Shown here: in pieces, positions 15,926 through 24,934 of the stretch
Layout of the letters: each line of letters begins with the position of its first letter
Numbering within the stretch: position 1 is the stretch's first letter
NCBI RefSeq assembly: GCF_010727125.1
Contig: NZ_AP022564.1
Location: 3,596,001 to 3,660,000, forward strand
Length of the DNA: 64,000 nucleotides
From: Mycolicibacter terrae
Lineage (GTDB): Bacteria > Actinomycetota > Actinomycetes > Mycobacteriales > Mycobacteriaceae
Reading direction: 5' to 3'
Notes under the pieces: model-generated
Database searches by the model: none
What the model saw: the letters and a program-made list of their open reading frames with translations, nothing else
Told to the model about the DNA's origin: nothing
Position numbers and translations under genes: made by a program

Positions 15926-17359
15926 TCACGTCCCGCAGAATGTCCGGTACTCCCCGAATTCCGGCGGTGCCGGCGCGGCATACTCCTGCAGGCCGTCGCG
16001 CTCCCGATACGGTTCGGCGAGCACCTCGAGCAGCGTGTGCACCGGCGCGAGATCCCCGCGCATCGCCGCGGTCAGCGCCTGCTCCACCAGGTGGTTGCGC
16101 GGGATGTAAACCGGGTTGACCCGGTCCATCGCGTCGACGTCGGGTTCCATCGACCGCCAGCGCCCCAGCCAGTCATCAAAGATGTTGTCGGCCAACACCC
16201 CTTGCGTATCACCGCGGCCCGCCGCGCCCAGCGCCCTGAAGAACGAGGTGTAGTCGACGGCGTTGCCCTTGAGCAGCGCCAGCGCCTGATCGATCAGCGC
16301 GGCGGCCTCCACACTGCCAGTCAGCCCGAACTTGACCAGCATCCCGGCCGACCAGAAGCCGTGATAACGCGGCATGAACCCTTCCAGGGCTTCCACCGCC
16401 ACCGACAGAGCCAACTCCTCGGTGGCAGCGAACAGCGGCAGGATCGTCTCGGCGAAGCGGGCCAGGTTCCACTGCGCGACCAGTGGCTGGTTGCCGTAGG
16501 CGTAGCGCCCGGCGTAGTCGATCGAGCTGAACACCGTGGCCGGGTCGTAGGCCTCCATGAACGCGCACGGACCGTAGTCGATGGTCTCGCCGGAGATCGT
16601 CATGTTGTCGGTGTTCATCACCCCGTGCACGAATCCGACCAGCATCCATTTCGCGATCAGCGACGCCTGGGCCTCGAGAACCGCCTGAAACAGTGCAAGG
16701 TAAGGGTTTTCGGCCTGCGCTGCCGCCGGGTGGTGCCGGGCGATGGCGTAGTCGGCCAGCCGGCGCAGCAGGCTCAGATCGCCGGTGGCGCGGGCCTGCT
16801 GGGCGACGAGCTGGAAGCTGCCCACCCGCAGGTGGCTTGCGGCGATGCGGGTCAGCACCGCCCCAGGCAGGGGCGCTTCACGCTGCACAGCGGTTCCGGT
16901 GGCGACGACGGCCAACGAGCGGGTGGTGGGCACACCGAGGGCGTGCATGGCTTCGCTGATCACGTATTCGCGCAGCATCGGGCCGACGACGGCCAGGCCG
17001 TCGCCGCCGCGGGCGTACGGGGTGGGCCCGGAGCCCTTGAGCTGGATGTCGCGGCGGTGGTCGCCGCCCAGTTCGCCGAGTAGCAGCGCACGCCCGTCGC
17101 CGAGCAGTGGGACGTAGTTGCCGAACTGGTGCCCGGCGTAGGCCTGCGACACCGGGGTGGCGCCTTCGGGAATACCGGTACCGGTCAACAGCTTCAGGCC
17201 GTCGGGGCTTGCCAGCCAGTCCGGGTCGAGGCCCAGTTCGACGGCCAGCGGTTCGTTGAGCACCAGCAGCTTCGGGTCCGGCGGGGCGGCGGCCTGCCAC
17301 GGCGTGGCCAGCTCGGGGAACGCGTGGGCGAACTCGGCGGTCAGAAGCGGGGATGGCAC
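15926..17359 (-). CDS. selO: SelO-type protein adenylyltransferase (YdiU/UPF0061)
   Basis: 477-residue SelO pseudokinase-fold enzyme, which transfers AMP to protein hydroxyl groups in response to redox stress. Family landmarks are SQAYAGHQFG (about 71-80), QLKGSGPTPYARGGDG (about 107-122), LREYVISEAMHALGVPTTRSL (about 128-148), and the metal-binding GVMNTDNMTI and DYGPCAFMEAYDP (about 244-272). The C-terminus ends YRTFCGT, with Cys where animal SelO carries selenocysteine, as usual for bacteria. It is convergent with the first serine protease, with stops four bases apart. Length and motifs indicate a functional enzyme. Confidence 0.95.
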   Translation of the reverse strand: MPSPLLTAEFAHAFPELATPWQAAAPPDPKLLVLNEPLAVELGLDPDWLASPDGLKLLTGTGIPEGATPVSQAYAGHQFGNYVPLLGDGRALLLGELGGDHRRDIQLKGSGPTPYARGGDGLAVVGPMLREYVISEAMHALGVPTTRSLAVVATGTAVQREAPLPGAVLTRIAASHLRVGSFQLVAQQARATGDLSLLRRLADYAIARHHPAAAQAENPYLALFQAVLEAQASLIAKWMLVGFVHGVMNTDNMTISGETIDYGPCAFMEAYDPATVFSSIDYAGRYAYGNQPLVAQWNLARFAETILPLFAATEELALSVAVEALEGFMPRYHGFWSAGMLVKFGLTGSVEAAALIDQALALLKGNAVDYTSFFRALGAAGRGDTQGVLADNIFDDWLGRWRSMEPDVDAMDRVNPVYIPRNHLVEQALTAAMRGDLAPVHTLLEVLAEPYRERDGLQEYAAPAPPEFGEYRTFCGT

Positions 17360-17604
17360 TCCGCCAGCCTACGCAAAGGCTTGCGCGGCCTGCGACCTGC
17401 TTGTCATGGCTTCGACAGTCACAGCCGCCACATCCGCACCGCAGGGGCGTGTATGTGTGATGTTCGGATTCGATAGCGGCGGCGATATCGCGATCGCCGG
17501 ACGACCTTTGTCGGGAGTCCCGCTACCGTTGCGGAAACGGTGACGGAACGGCGCCGCTGGGATATGGCAAGACCGCGGCGTGGCGGATCGGTATCGCGCT
17601 CGTC

Positions 17605-18333
17605 GTGGTCGCGATCTTCATCGGCCTGATCCAGGCCAATCGTCTCCATCCGATGCGCTCGCAGATCCCGATCCCGCAGGCGCACGCGATCGGGCCCGGC
17701 ATCGGCATTGACGTCTCCCCCGCCGGCGACGGCAAGCCGGTCAGTTGCACGACGGGGTTTCTGGTGCGCTCCCGCGACGGCCGGCCCGGGCTGCTGGCGG
17801 CCGGACACTGTAACCCCGATGGCGGGCCCGGGCAGGTGGCGATCCGCCATGGTGGTGTCTTCGCCTATCGCACCATCGGCACGTTCACCGAGACGGTGTA
17901 CGACGCCAGCAACTGGGGCGACTACGACATCGGGCTGATCACCCTGGACGACCCGGGCAAGATCCCGCTCACTTCGGTCGTCGACGGACATCCGGTGACT
18001 GGTGTTGCAGCACGGGTCGATGTCGGTGATGTGCTGTGTCACTACTGGATCCGCAGCGGCGGACCGGTGTGCGGGCCGGTGGTGGCCACCGAGGTGAACC
18101 AGGCCCGGTTTGAAGCCAGCGGCACCTGCGGCGATTCGGGCGGGCCAGTGTATCGGCTGGGCGATGACGGCACCGCCGAGGCGGTCGGCATCGACATCGC
18201 GGTCTCCGACGGCACCTACTCCGAGCCCAAGTGCGAAGACCCACACCCGTTCTCGATCGCCCAGACCATCACACCGTGGCTATCGGCATGGGAGCTGACA
18301 CTGGGTACCACGGCCGGGCGCCAAGCTGAGTGA
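17605..18333 (+). CDS. Trypsin-like serine protease, paralogue, 5' end doubtful
   Basis: At least 242 residues, closely similar to the protease at 15146. The triad is intact: LAAGHC (about residue 66), DYDIGLI (about 106) and CGDSGGPV (about 173). The only in-frame start is the GTG at 17605, which leaves a shortened anchor (MVAIFIGLIQANR). The frame is open back to 17461 and codes for AAWRIGIALVVV just upstream, an obvious continuation of the membrane helix, yet holds no ATG, GTG or TTG. A GTG with the stretch TERRRWDMARPRR lies at 17540 in another frame. A 5' frameshift or a sequencing error is therefore likely. Confidence 0.75.
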   Translation: MVAIFIGLIQANRLHPMRSQIPIPQAHAIGPGIGIDVSPAGDGKPVSCTTGFLVRSRDGRPGLLAAGHCNPDGGPGQVAIRHGGVFAYRTIGTFTETVYDASNWGDYDIGLITLDDPGKIPLTSVVDGHPVTGVAARVDVGDVLCHYWIRSGGPVCGPVVATEVNQARFEASGTCGDSGGPVYRLGDDGTAEAVGIDIAVSDGTYSEPKCEDPHPFSIAQTITPWLSAWELTLGTTAGRQAE

Positions 18334-18473
18334 GGTATTGCTCCGGTCACGTCCGCGACCAAGGGCGCTGAGATCGTCGAGGTCAAAGGAAAGATGATGC
18401 ACGACCTGCTCGGCAGCCTTGATGGCCGGCCTGCGGTGCAGCCCTGGATGAGCGAACCAACATCCGCACGCTG

Positions 18474-19820
18474 TTAGGGGCGATCAGCAAAGGGGACGGG
18501 AACGAACTCGCCATTGGCCTCCATGTCAGCCACGATGTCGGTCACGATCTTCTCTATGCCGGCGAGCGCTTCGCGTGCGCTATCGGCGAGCCACGACATG
18601 TGGGGGAACTCGGCAACGACTCCGACGTACATTTCATCTTCGGCTGACCAGAAGGCACGATAGGTGTACCTGCTCACGATCCTCTCCTTGTGCAAGTTTG
18701 GTAAGACTTCGGATTCCACCTCGGCGTCGGTAAGTGCCTCGATCCGGCCTGCACCCGCGACGATCGCCCGGGTCTTGGCTTCCCACACGAGGGCCAGACT
18801 GGGGAAATCCCACGCGGCACCGAGTTGGTGGTAGTTCGCGGGATCGATCTCGCTCTCCCCAGACCAGCGATATGCCGTCAGCGCCCCGCCCGGCTTGACC
18901 GCGCTGAAGTCCACGCACGCGGTGCGCGCCGTCCAGTCCTGCCCGGGTTCGGGGGCGCCTTGGCGCCAGTAGTGTCCATAGAACACCGGGACCTCCCCGG
19001 TGTAGACGTACGACGCAGCGTCAGCCCGCAGCTCCGTGTCCGGCAGCTCCGGATAGGGCTTGCGGTCCTTGGTCTTGATTCCGCTGTCCATCACGGCAGC
19101 GTCCCGCAGTGTGCCCGCCTCGCTGTCCCACCAGCGGATGCGGGCGCTGGCACGCGGTACATCGTCCTTGTCGCGGTACTCGGGCTGGCCGTAGTCAACC
19201 AGGCTGATCTCCGGGCCCTTGAGCAGCGTCTCGACAGCCCTATACAGCGGATCGCTCTTGTCGCTGGCGGCCACCAGACGGGCCACGTCGGTGAACGGCG
19301 CCGCCGACCCGCAGCGCTCCTGCACGACTGCGATCGACTCGTCGTGCCAGCAGGCGTGAACCACCCGCAGCCCGCCCAGATCCAGCCATATCGGCAACGT
19401 AGCAAACCAGTCCAGGTAGTACCGACGCTGTTCGCCGGTGATCTGATCCAGGAAGGCCTGGTGCTGCCGGGTGTTCTTCTCCGACCATGGGTTGTCGGGA
19501 TCATCGTGTGGGCGAAGGTATTTCCCGCTGCCTTCCGGCCATTCCGCATGGTAGGCCAGAGCGTTGAATTCGTGATTACCCATGACGATCCGCGCGCTGC
19601 CGGCGTCGACCATGGCTTTGACGATCTCCAGCACCCGCTGGTGTTCGTCACCGCGATCGATCAGGTCACCGACGAAGATCGCCTGCCGATCCGGGTGCCG
19701 ATATTCTCCTGCGCTGTCGGTGATCTCGTAGCCTAACTCCGTCAGCAACTCTTCGAGCTGGCTGGCGCAGCCGTGGATGTCACCGATGATGTCGTAGCCC
19801 CGCACCGTGGAATCAGCCAA
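18474..19820 (-). CDS. PPP-type metallophosphoesterase fused to HicB-like domain
   Basis: 448 residues. The N-terminal 300 or so form a calcineurin-like/PPP phosphoesterase: GDIHGC (13-18), GDLIDRG (51-57), GNHE (81-84), and later VVHACW and FYGHYW supply the remaining metal and His ligands. This resembles bacterial diadenosine-tetraphosphatase/Ser-Thr phosphatases and PrpE-like enzymes. The last 60 residues (YRAFWSAEDEMYVGVVAEFPHMSWLADSAREALAGI..., quoted in part) look like a HicB/DUF1902 antitoxin domain, an uncommon fusion. It is the most downstream gene of the defence island, immediately after the broken PLD-helicase gene. A role in defence is inferred from position only. Confidence 0.75.
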   Translation of the reverse strand: MADSTVRGYDIIGDIHGCASQLEELLTELGYEITDSAGEYRHPDRQAIFVGDLIDRGDEHQRVLEIVKAMVDAGSARIVMGNHEFNALAYHAEWPEGSGKYLRPHDDPDNPWSEKNTRQHQAFLDQITGEQRRYYLDWFATLPIWLDLGGLRVVHACWHDESIAVVQERCGSAAPFTDVARLVAASDKSDPLYRAVETLLKGPEISLVDYGQPEYRDKDDVPRASARIRWWDSEAGTLRDAAVMDSGIKTKDRKPYPELPDTELRADAASYVYTGEVPVFYGHYWRQGAPEPGQDWTARTACVDFSAVKPGGALTAYRWSGESEIDPANYHQLGAAWDFPSLALVWEAKTRAIVAGAGRIEALTDAEVESEVLPNLHKERIVSRYTYRAFWSAEDEMYVGVVAEFPHMSWLADSAREALAGIEKIVTDIVADMEANGEFVPVPFADRP

Positions 19821-19854
19821 TGTGGATCTCCTCTTCTCTCACAACTGAATTGTC

Positions 19855-21412
19855 TCAGGGGGTACCGACACCGCGGCGTGGCCGCCGCTTTCTGCCACCG
19901 CCGTAGCGCTCTGAGATACGCAAGGCCGGGATCGGCGCGCGCCGGGGCCGCGGCGGAGTAGGAGGCGGATCGGGGCTGGGTGGCGGGCGCTGACGACTGC
20001 GCTCGCAGAACTCTCCACCGGAGGTTTCGTGGCGCCGTGCCAAATCGAGCGCATCCAGCTGTCCGGTATCGGCGCCAAAGTAGGGGCAGCGCAGGCATGC
20101 CGGACGGCCCGCGTTCCAGGTGGCCAGGACGACGCCGGGATGCTGTGAAGGCCAGTTCGTCGGGTCGTCTCCGTAGACGGATTCGTAGGCCAGACGCAGG
20201 TATTCGCGTTGGTCCCAGTAGCGCCGAGCGATGGCGGTGCGCGACAAACAGCAGGGTGAGGTCGCGGCCGTGGATGTCGCGGGCCAGCCGACGGTAGTCC
20301 AGGGCGGCCATGACGGTCTTGCCAGTTCCGGTGGCTGCCACAATCAGGTTTCGGTGCCGGTCGTGCAGAGTGCGTTCGGCGTCGAGTTGTTCGAGCATCT
20401 CGGCTTGAAAGGGCTTAGGGCGTACTTCCAGGCCGGACAGGGTGACCGCCAGCGGGTCGCGCTTGCGGTCCCCGGATGCGGTTTGGAGGGCCTGGCGGAG
20501 TCGTTCCCCGTCTTGGCCGGGACGGTATGGCTCGAAATCGCGGTTCTCCCAGTAGGAGTCGAAGGTAGCCCGGAATTTCTCAAGAAGATGTGGGGTGGCG
20601 ATCGCCGAAAGGCGCACGTTCCATTCCAGCCCGTCTACCAGGGCAGCGTGCGAGAGGTTGCTGGAACCGACGTAGGCGGTGTGGAAGCCAGTGTTGCGCC
20701 GCAGCAGCCACGCTTTCGCGTGCAGGCGGGTGATCGTGGTGTCGTAGTTAACCCGGACCTCGGCGCCGAACTCGTTGACCAGGGCGTCCAAGGCGCGTGC
20801 GTCGGTGGCACCGAGGTAGGTGGTGGTGATGACGCGCAGCGGAATACTGCGCTCGCGCAGCTCGGTGAGCTCTTTTTCCAGCAGCCGCAGGCCCTGCCAT
20901 TTGACGAAAGCGCACAGCAGATCCACTCGGTCGGCGCTGGCCAGTTCAGCGCGCAGCTCGGCGGCCAGGGTCGGCTCGTTGCGGGCATTGGTCATCAGGG
21001 CGGCGTCGGAAAACGGCGTGGCTGGCCGTGGGGTTTTGGGGGCGCCCAGCGCCGTCGCGTGGCGGACTTCATCGAGCCGAGTGACCTTGCCGGGCTCGTT
21101 CGTGTGCAAGGCGGCGCCGTCGGTGTAGGTGTCGGGCAGTACGTCCAGGATGCGGTGGGCCAGGGCCACGCGGTCTTCGACGGTGCGGGCCGACCGCAGT
21201 GACCGTTCGATGATTGGCGCGAGGTAGCGGGCGATAGTCAATGCGTGCTCGGCGTCGTCGACGGTGCCGTAGTCAGGATGCAGGTCGGGGTGGTGCGTGA
21301 GTTGAGCCATCAACTGCTCATTGAGCAGGGATTCGTAGACGCCCGTGTCCATGCGACGGAGGTTGGTGGGCGTGAATGACGTAGGAAGGTTCAGCACCTC
21401 GACCCTGACCAA
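19855..21412 (-). pseudogene. PLD-nuclease/SF2 helicase gene, frameshifted and truncated
   Basis: The intact part (about residues 1-390, 21412 to about 20240) starts MVRVEVLNLPTSFTPTNLRR. It carries a phospholipase D-type nuclease domain (ITRLHAKAWLLRR with HxK, then YVGSSNLSHAALVDGLEWN) and a helicase P-loop LIVAATGTGKTVMAALDY, ending at LLFVAHR. There the frame breaks near 20225-20240, and the remaining helicase motifs (DEAH, motifs V-VI) are absent. A different frame reads on with YWDQREYLRLAYESVYGDD and CLRCPYF to about 19970, a tail I do not recognise. Full-length relatives are about 1000 residues. PLD proteins serve as DrmC in DISARM, so this may be the island's lost nuclease. Confidence 0.75.
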
Positions 21413-21440
21413 TGCGCTGCAGATTCCGTCGTATGCCCCC

Positions 21441-22085
21441 TCAGCGCTGTGCCCATACGTGACCGCAGCTGCGGCAGGTCCGGACGGAATCGGCGTCGGG
21501 ATGATCAGCGGTAGGTTCGGGGCTCGGCGTAGACGTTTCAGGGTTGTCGCTGCCTAACCGGGTGCCTGCAAATTTCCACCAAAGCTTTGGTGACGCGTCA
21601 CCCGACTCACCCTCCGGTTGCGACGATCCGGGTTCCGCCTCGGCCGCTCGGATCGGCGCTCGCAGATAGTGAGTATCCACCTCACCACAGTGCGGGCATA
21701 CGCACAACGACTGAAAGTCTTGCACCGGCGCTTCTGTCGCCAGGCCGGTGTTGTGCGGCACCGGAGCCTTGCTGAGTTTGGGTGGCGTAGCATCCGCTAC
21801 ACGGTTTGCAACAACAGGTAATGCACGATTATCGACTTGCCCGTTGCCGCGGATCAATCGCTTTCCCGCCGACGTTGGAAGCCACGCCATCAGCGCGGCC
21901 GATGCCCTCCCCACGGCGCGCTTCTGACGAGCCTTCTCAAGGCGAATGACCCGGCGTGTCTCCCACTGCTGAATGGCGGAATCCAAAGCCGTTAGCGCAC
22001 GGCCTACTACCAAGACCGCCGTGATCGCTAACACGAGGATCAGCACCAACACAATCACGGCACCGATCAGCAGTAGCTTGATCAC
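21441..22085 (-). CDS. Membrane-anchored zinc-ribbon protein
   Basis: 214 residues, starting at the GTG at 22085, which has a strong GGAGGAG seven bases upstream. One N-terminal transmembrane helix (IKLLLIGAVIVLVLILVLAITAVLVV) is followed by a basic cytosolic region. A split zinc ribbon follows: CVCPHCGEVDTHYL at about residue 139 and CRSCGHVW at the very end, separated by about 65 polar, Pro/Ser-rich residues. Base composition is visibly less GC-rich than the chromosomal genes, as for its neighbours up to 25.6 kb. It belongs to the downstream part of the island operon. No family is recognised; a membrane-located sensor or adaptor is conceivable. Confidence 0.6.
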   Translation of the reverse strand: MIKLLLIGAVIVLVLILVLAITAVLVVGRALTALDSAIQQWETRRVIRLEKARQKRAVGRASAALMAWLPTSAGKRLIRGNGQVDNRALPVVANRVADATPPKLSKAPVPHNTGLATEAPVQDFQSLCVCPHCGEVDTHYLRAPIRAAEAEPGSSQPEGESGDASPKLWWKFAGTRLGSDNPETSTPSPEPTADHPDADSVRTCRSCGHVWAQR

Positions 22086-22152
22086 TCCCACTCTCCTCCT
22101 CCCGATCGAGCCCATCACGAAAGGTGCTCCAGACGGATGCCCGGCAACGCGG

Positions 22153-24048
22153 CTACGGACTGATCCAGCTGACGATTCGCTGAAATACGTTGCTTGGCCG
22201 GGATGGACTGGGCGCAAAGGGATTGGCGACGCGGCCACCATCCTCGAGGGGCTCACGCACTTCATAGCGTCTGCGCTCGTATTCGAAGTACAACTCGCCG
22301 TGGTCAAACAACGCCGCCTCACACTCCAGCAGGGCGATGATCTTGCTCAACATCGCGTCGTACTCGTTGATTTTAATACGACGATCCAGATTGACTTTAA
22401 AGAGCAACCGCCGCGCTCCGAGCGTCTTTGCCTCACTTTTGTTTTGCGAGAGGACAGTTGGCCACGGCCGCTTCGCGCCGCACCCATGCCGAACCACAAA
22501 AGTTGCGTGTTCGCCCTTCAAAGGACTGATCGCTACAGCGTCTTCCCCAGCACTCCCCGGTATCGGTAGCCGCAGAACGACGTAGCCGTTGTCGTTGTAC
22601 CCTGATGAAAATGCTCCACGGTGGACCGTACAGCGCCGTGCTGCGAAGTGGTTGGCCAGTTCCTGCAGCACCTGCGTTCGCCGCGGATCTACCGCTTTCC
22701 CGAGATAGCCGCCGGACCTCCGCATTCCATCCACGAAGGACTGCACCAGCTCACCCGGCGGCAGGATCGAGAACGGAAGATCCTCCGATGCAAATGCATT
22801 CGCTGCTTCGCCGCTTTCGTCCGGCAGATCAGCAAGGAAGTCGAAGTCATTGCCTTCCAGAGCCGTCAATTCCGCACGAGCGTCCTCGTACAATATCGCC
22901 AGACCCGCGGCGTCGCGCGAGAACAGCTCTTCGACAGAATGGATCATGCGCCGCAGGTTGCCGACCGCAGCCGCCAAGTTTGGCGCCGCGTCATCGTTCG
23001 GCACCTCGGGCGGGGGTAGCAACCGATGCAGAAGCGGGTGCAGTCGCTCGCCGTAGTCCTCACTGCCGAAAGTCAAGATGACAGCGTGGCGCAGGAAGGT
23101 CAGGCTGGCTCTGGCCCTACGCAACGCATCGTCCGGCGATCGCCAACTGGCGTCCAGATCAACTTTGTCGAGCTCGGCATCCAGTGCACGCCGTGCAAGG
23201 TGCGGGCGGTTGTCCAGGTAACGACCGTGCTGACCCGCGAGCCGCACGATAAGTTCCTTGACGTCCAGCACTATTGACCGCATCCGCTGAAGTTGGCCTA
23301 CATCGGAGTAGTCTGCGGCCTGGCCAGGACGGGTGCACATCTCGTGAAACCGCCAAGCCAGGTATCCATCGTGGTACCCCCCGTCATGATCAAAGAACGC
23401 CAGCCGATCTACGGCTACTTCGCGCGAGATCGACTCGATGCCCGCCGCCAATAAAGCATCTGCGAGTTCTCTTCCCCCGGCGATTGAATCGTCAGCTCCG
23501 TTCGCGTTCTCAGTATGATTAGACAGCGAATCCTCGGCGTCCTCGGCAACGAAGAGCAAATCCAGTCGCTGCAGGCACTCTTCGCGCGTCCCGTCGAATC
23601 CAAGGCGGATGAACCAGTCGTAGAACGCACCATTGTCGGCGGGTCGGGTGCTTTCATCCCACCGCTTTACGCCCAAGCCGGCTTGCTCCACGATCTCGAC
23701 GAGCAGCTGCGCGGACTCGTGCGACGAGTCGAAGACCAAGTAATGCCCGAATCGGTTGGATTCAAGATGCCAAGCATCGATCCGACAGACCGGACTCGCT
23801 TCAGCGACCGGTTCGACTGCGGGCGCGTACGGGATGCGTCCACGGCCCGTCACAAAACCGCCGCATGCCTCCTTGTCCAGCGGATCGTCTTCCAATCGAA
23901 TGATGTCGCCGGTGTAGAGCGGGTAGACCGCACCCTGGTAGACCACGCCCGCAGACCCGCTCGGCATGAGACGGACGGGGCGGCGCTGCAACGTCGTAAC
24001 GGGCCTGCCTACCTGGCACACCGTCACTTCGACCGACCTTGCCGCCAT
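22153..24048 (-). CDS. Orphan 631-aa island protein
   Basis: Large protein without a recognisable domain. The N-terminal 70 residues are beta-like, with VRLMPSGSAGVVYQGAVYPLYTGDIIRLEDDPLD, followed by a segment FGHYLVFDSSHESAQLLVEIVEQAG (about 100-125). The middle (about 230-480) is helical and acidic. The C-terminal part (about 500-600) has alternating strands, including SGYNDNGYVVLRLPIPGSAGEDAVAISP, and a basic KVNLDRRIKINEYD. No membrane segment or catalytic motif is seen. The ATG at 24048 immediately follows a GTG. Codon use is less GC-biased than in chromosomal neighbours, which suggests transfer. It probably travels with the DISARM/McrBC-like operon upstream. Confidence 0.6.
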   Translation of the reverse strand: MAARSVEVTVCQVGRPVTTLQRRPVRLMPSGSAGVVYQGAVYPLYTGDIIRLEDDPLDKEACGGFVTGRGRIPYAPAVEPVAEASPVCRIDAWHLESNRFGHYLVFDSSHESAQLLVEIVEQAGLGVKRWDESTRPADNGAFYDWFIRLGFDGTREECLQRLDLLFVAEDAEDSLSNHTENANGADDSIAGGRELADALLAAGIESISREVAVDRLAFFDHDGGYHDGYLAWRFHEMCTRPGQAADYSDVGQLQRMRSIVLDVKELIVRLAGQHGRYLDNRPHLARRALDAELDKVDLDASWRSPDDALRRARASLTFLRHAVILTFGSEDYGERLHPLLHRLLPPPEVPNDDAAPNLAAAVGNLRRMIHSVEELFSRDAAGLAILYEDARAELTALEGNDFDFLADLPDESGEAANAFASEDLPFSILPPGELVQSFVDGMRRSGGYLGKAVDPRRTQVLQELANHFAARRCTVHRGAFSSGYNDNGYVVLRLPIPGSAGEDAVAISPLKGEHATFVVRHGCGAKRPWPTVLSQNKSEAKTLGARRLLFKVNLDRRIKINEYDAMLSKIIALLECEAALFDHGELYFEYERRRYEVREPLEDGGRVANPFAPSPSRPSNVFQRIVSWISP

Positions 24049-24153
24049 CACGCTGCCTGGGGTTCCGCATTATCCGAGCTCAGATGAAGGCCGGATCTGG
24101 TGAACGGGCGACCTTCAGAACGCCGCCGGGACGAACCATGCCCGGTGGCCGCG

Positions 24154-24870
24154 TCAGGCATTGATCGCACGCGATGCCCTTTCCCCGACGTCCCACAGCT
24201 CGTCGGCGTCAAGGCCCGAGACCGGGTTCCAAGGCGCTGATCCGGTGTGGTCTAAATCTAACAACGAGGCAAGTTCCGCAAAGCCGGGATGGCCGGTGAC
24301 CTTGAAGTTGCTCTTCCAACAGCCTGAGATCAGCAACTGCCCCGATCTGGCGATCTTGAACTTGTAAGGCGGATACCGCCGCATGGACGGGTAGACAAAC
24401 AGCGCCCCACCGGGGTACTGGCCGAAGCAGAGGTGACAGTAGTCGCCCATCGTCGGCAGCTGGCTCGTGGCGTGCATCAGTTCCAGAATTCTGCGCAGGA
24501 AGGCGTGATCAGCCGGATCTTCGACCGCATCGAGAAAGTGTTGGGGGGGCCAGGGATTCGTACCGTCAAACTTGATCGTCAGCCCCTCAAACAGCTCCAT
24601 AGGCGATGCTGCGGCAGCGACCGAAGGGCGGCCCGTCAACCACGCCCGGAGCCGGTCATTATTCCCCGGAGAGTCCTGTGAGAAGAACTCCTCGTCGCGG
24701 TTCGGGCGCTGACGTACCACGCTCGTGATTTCATCGTCGAGCGAGTAGTGCACCGTGATGCGGGTTCCGTCCTTGGTGAATTCGTCGATGCGACTCGTGT
24801 GTTCGGGACGCCAGTTGAACTCGCTCGCCACGTCGATAGTGTCGAGCCGGAACGCCCACGCATCTGCCAA
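24154..24870 (-). CDS. Orphan protein with N-terminal module shared with next gene
   Basis: 238 residues from a TTG at 24870, chosen because the next gene's MADATTFRLDT aligns with LADAWAFRLDT here. An ATG at 24996 would overlap the upstream gene by 62 bases. Residues 1-80 align closely with the N-terminus of the gene at 24935-25567 (DEITSVVRQRPNRDEEFFSQ against DEITSLVRQCPDRDEEFFSE, and DRLRAWLTGR in both). The remainder is unrelated: GDYCHLCFGQYPGGALFVYPSMRR, then SGCWKSNFKVTGHPGF. No known domain is visible. The shared module with different tails suggests adaptor-plus-variable-domain architecture. Confidence 0.6.
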   Translation of the reverse strand: MADAWAFRLDTIDVASEFNWRPEHTSRIDEFTKDGTRITVHYSLDDEITSVVRQRPNRDEEFFSQDSPGNNDRLRAWLTGRPSVAAAASPMELFEGLTIKFDGTNPWPPQHFLDAVEDPADHAFLRRILELMHATSQLPTMGDYCHLCFGQYPGGALFVYPSMRRYPPYKFKIARSGQLLISGCWKSNFKVTGHPGFAELASLLDLDHTGSAPWNPVSGLDADELWDVGERASRAINA

Positions 24871-24934
24871 TTCTCTATCCCTATCCTCATCGCTGATCGA
24901 GCTGTGACGTGTTAGCCGGACTGTGGGGACTGGG

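Noticed and set aside
18334..18473. Possible peptide frame with KGKMMHDLLGSLDGRPAVQPW after the second protease
   Set aside because: Reads somewhat like protein but has no clear start signal and ends within 30 codons; may be a gene scrap.
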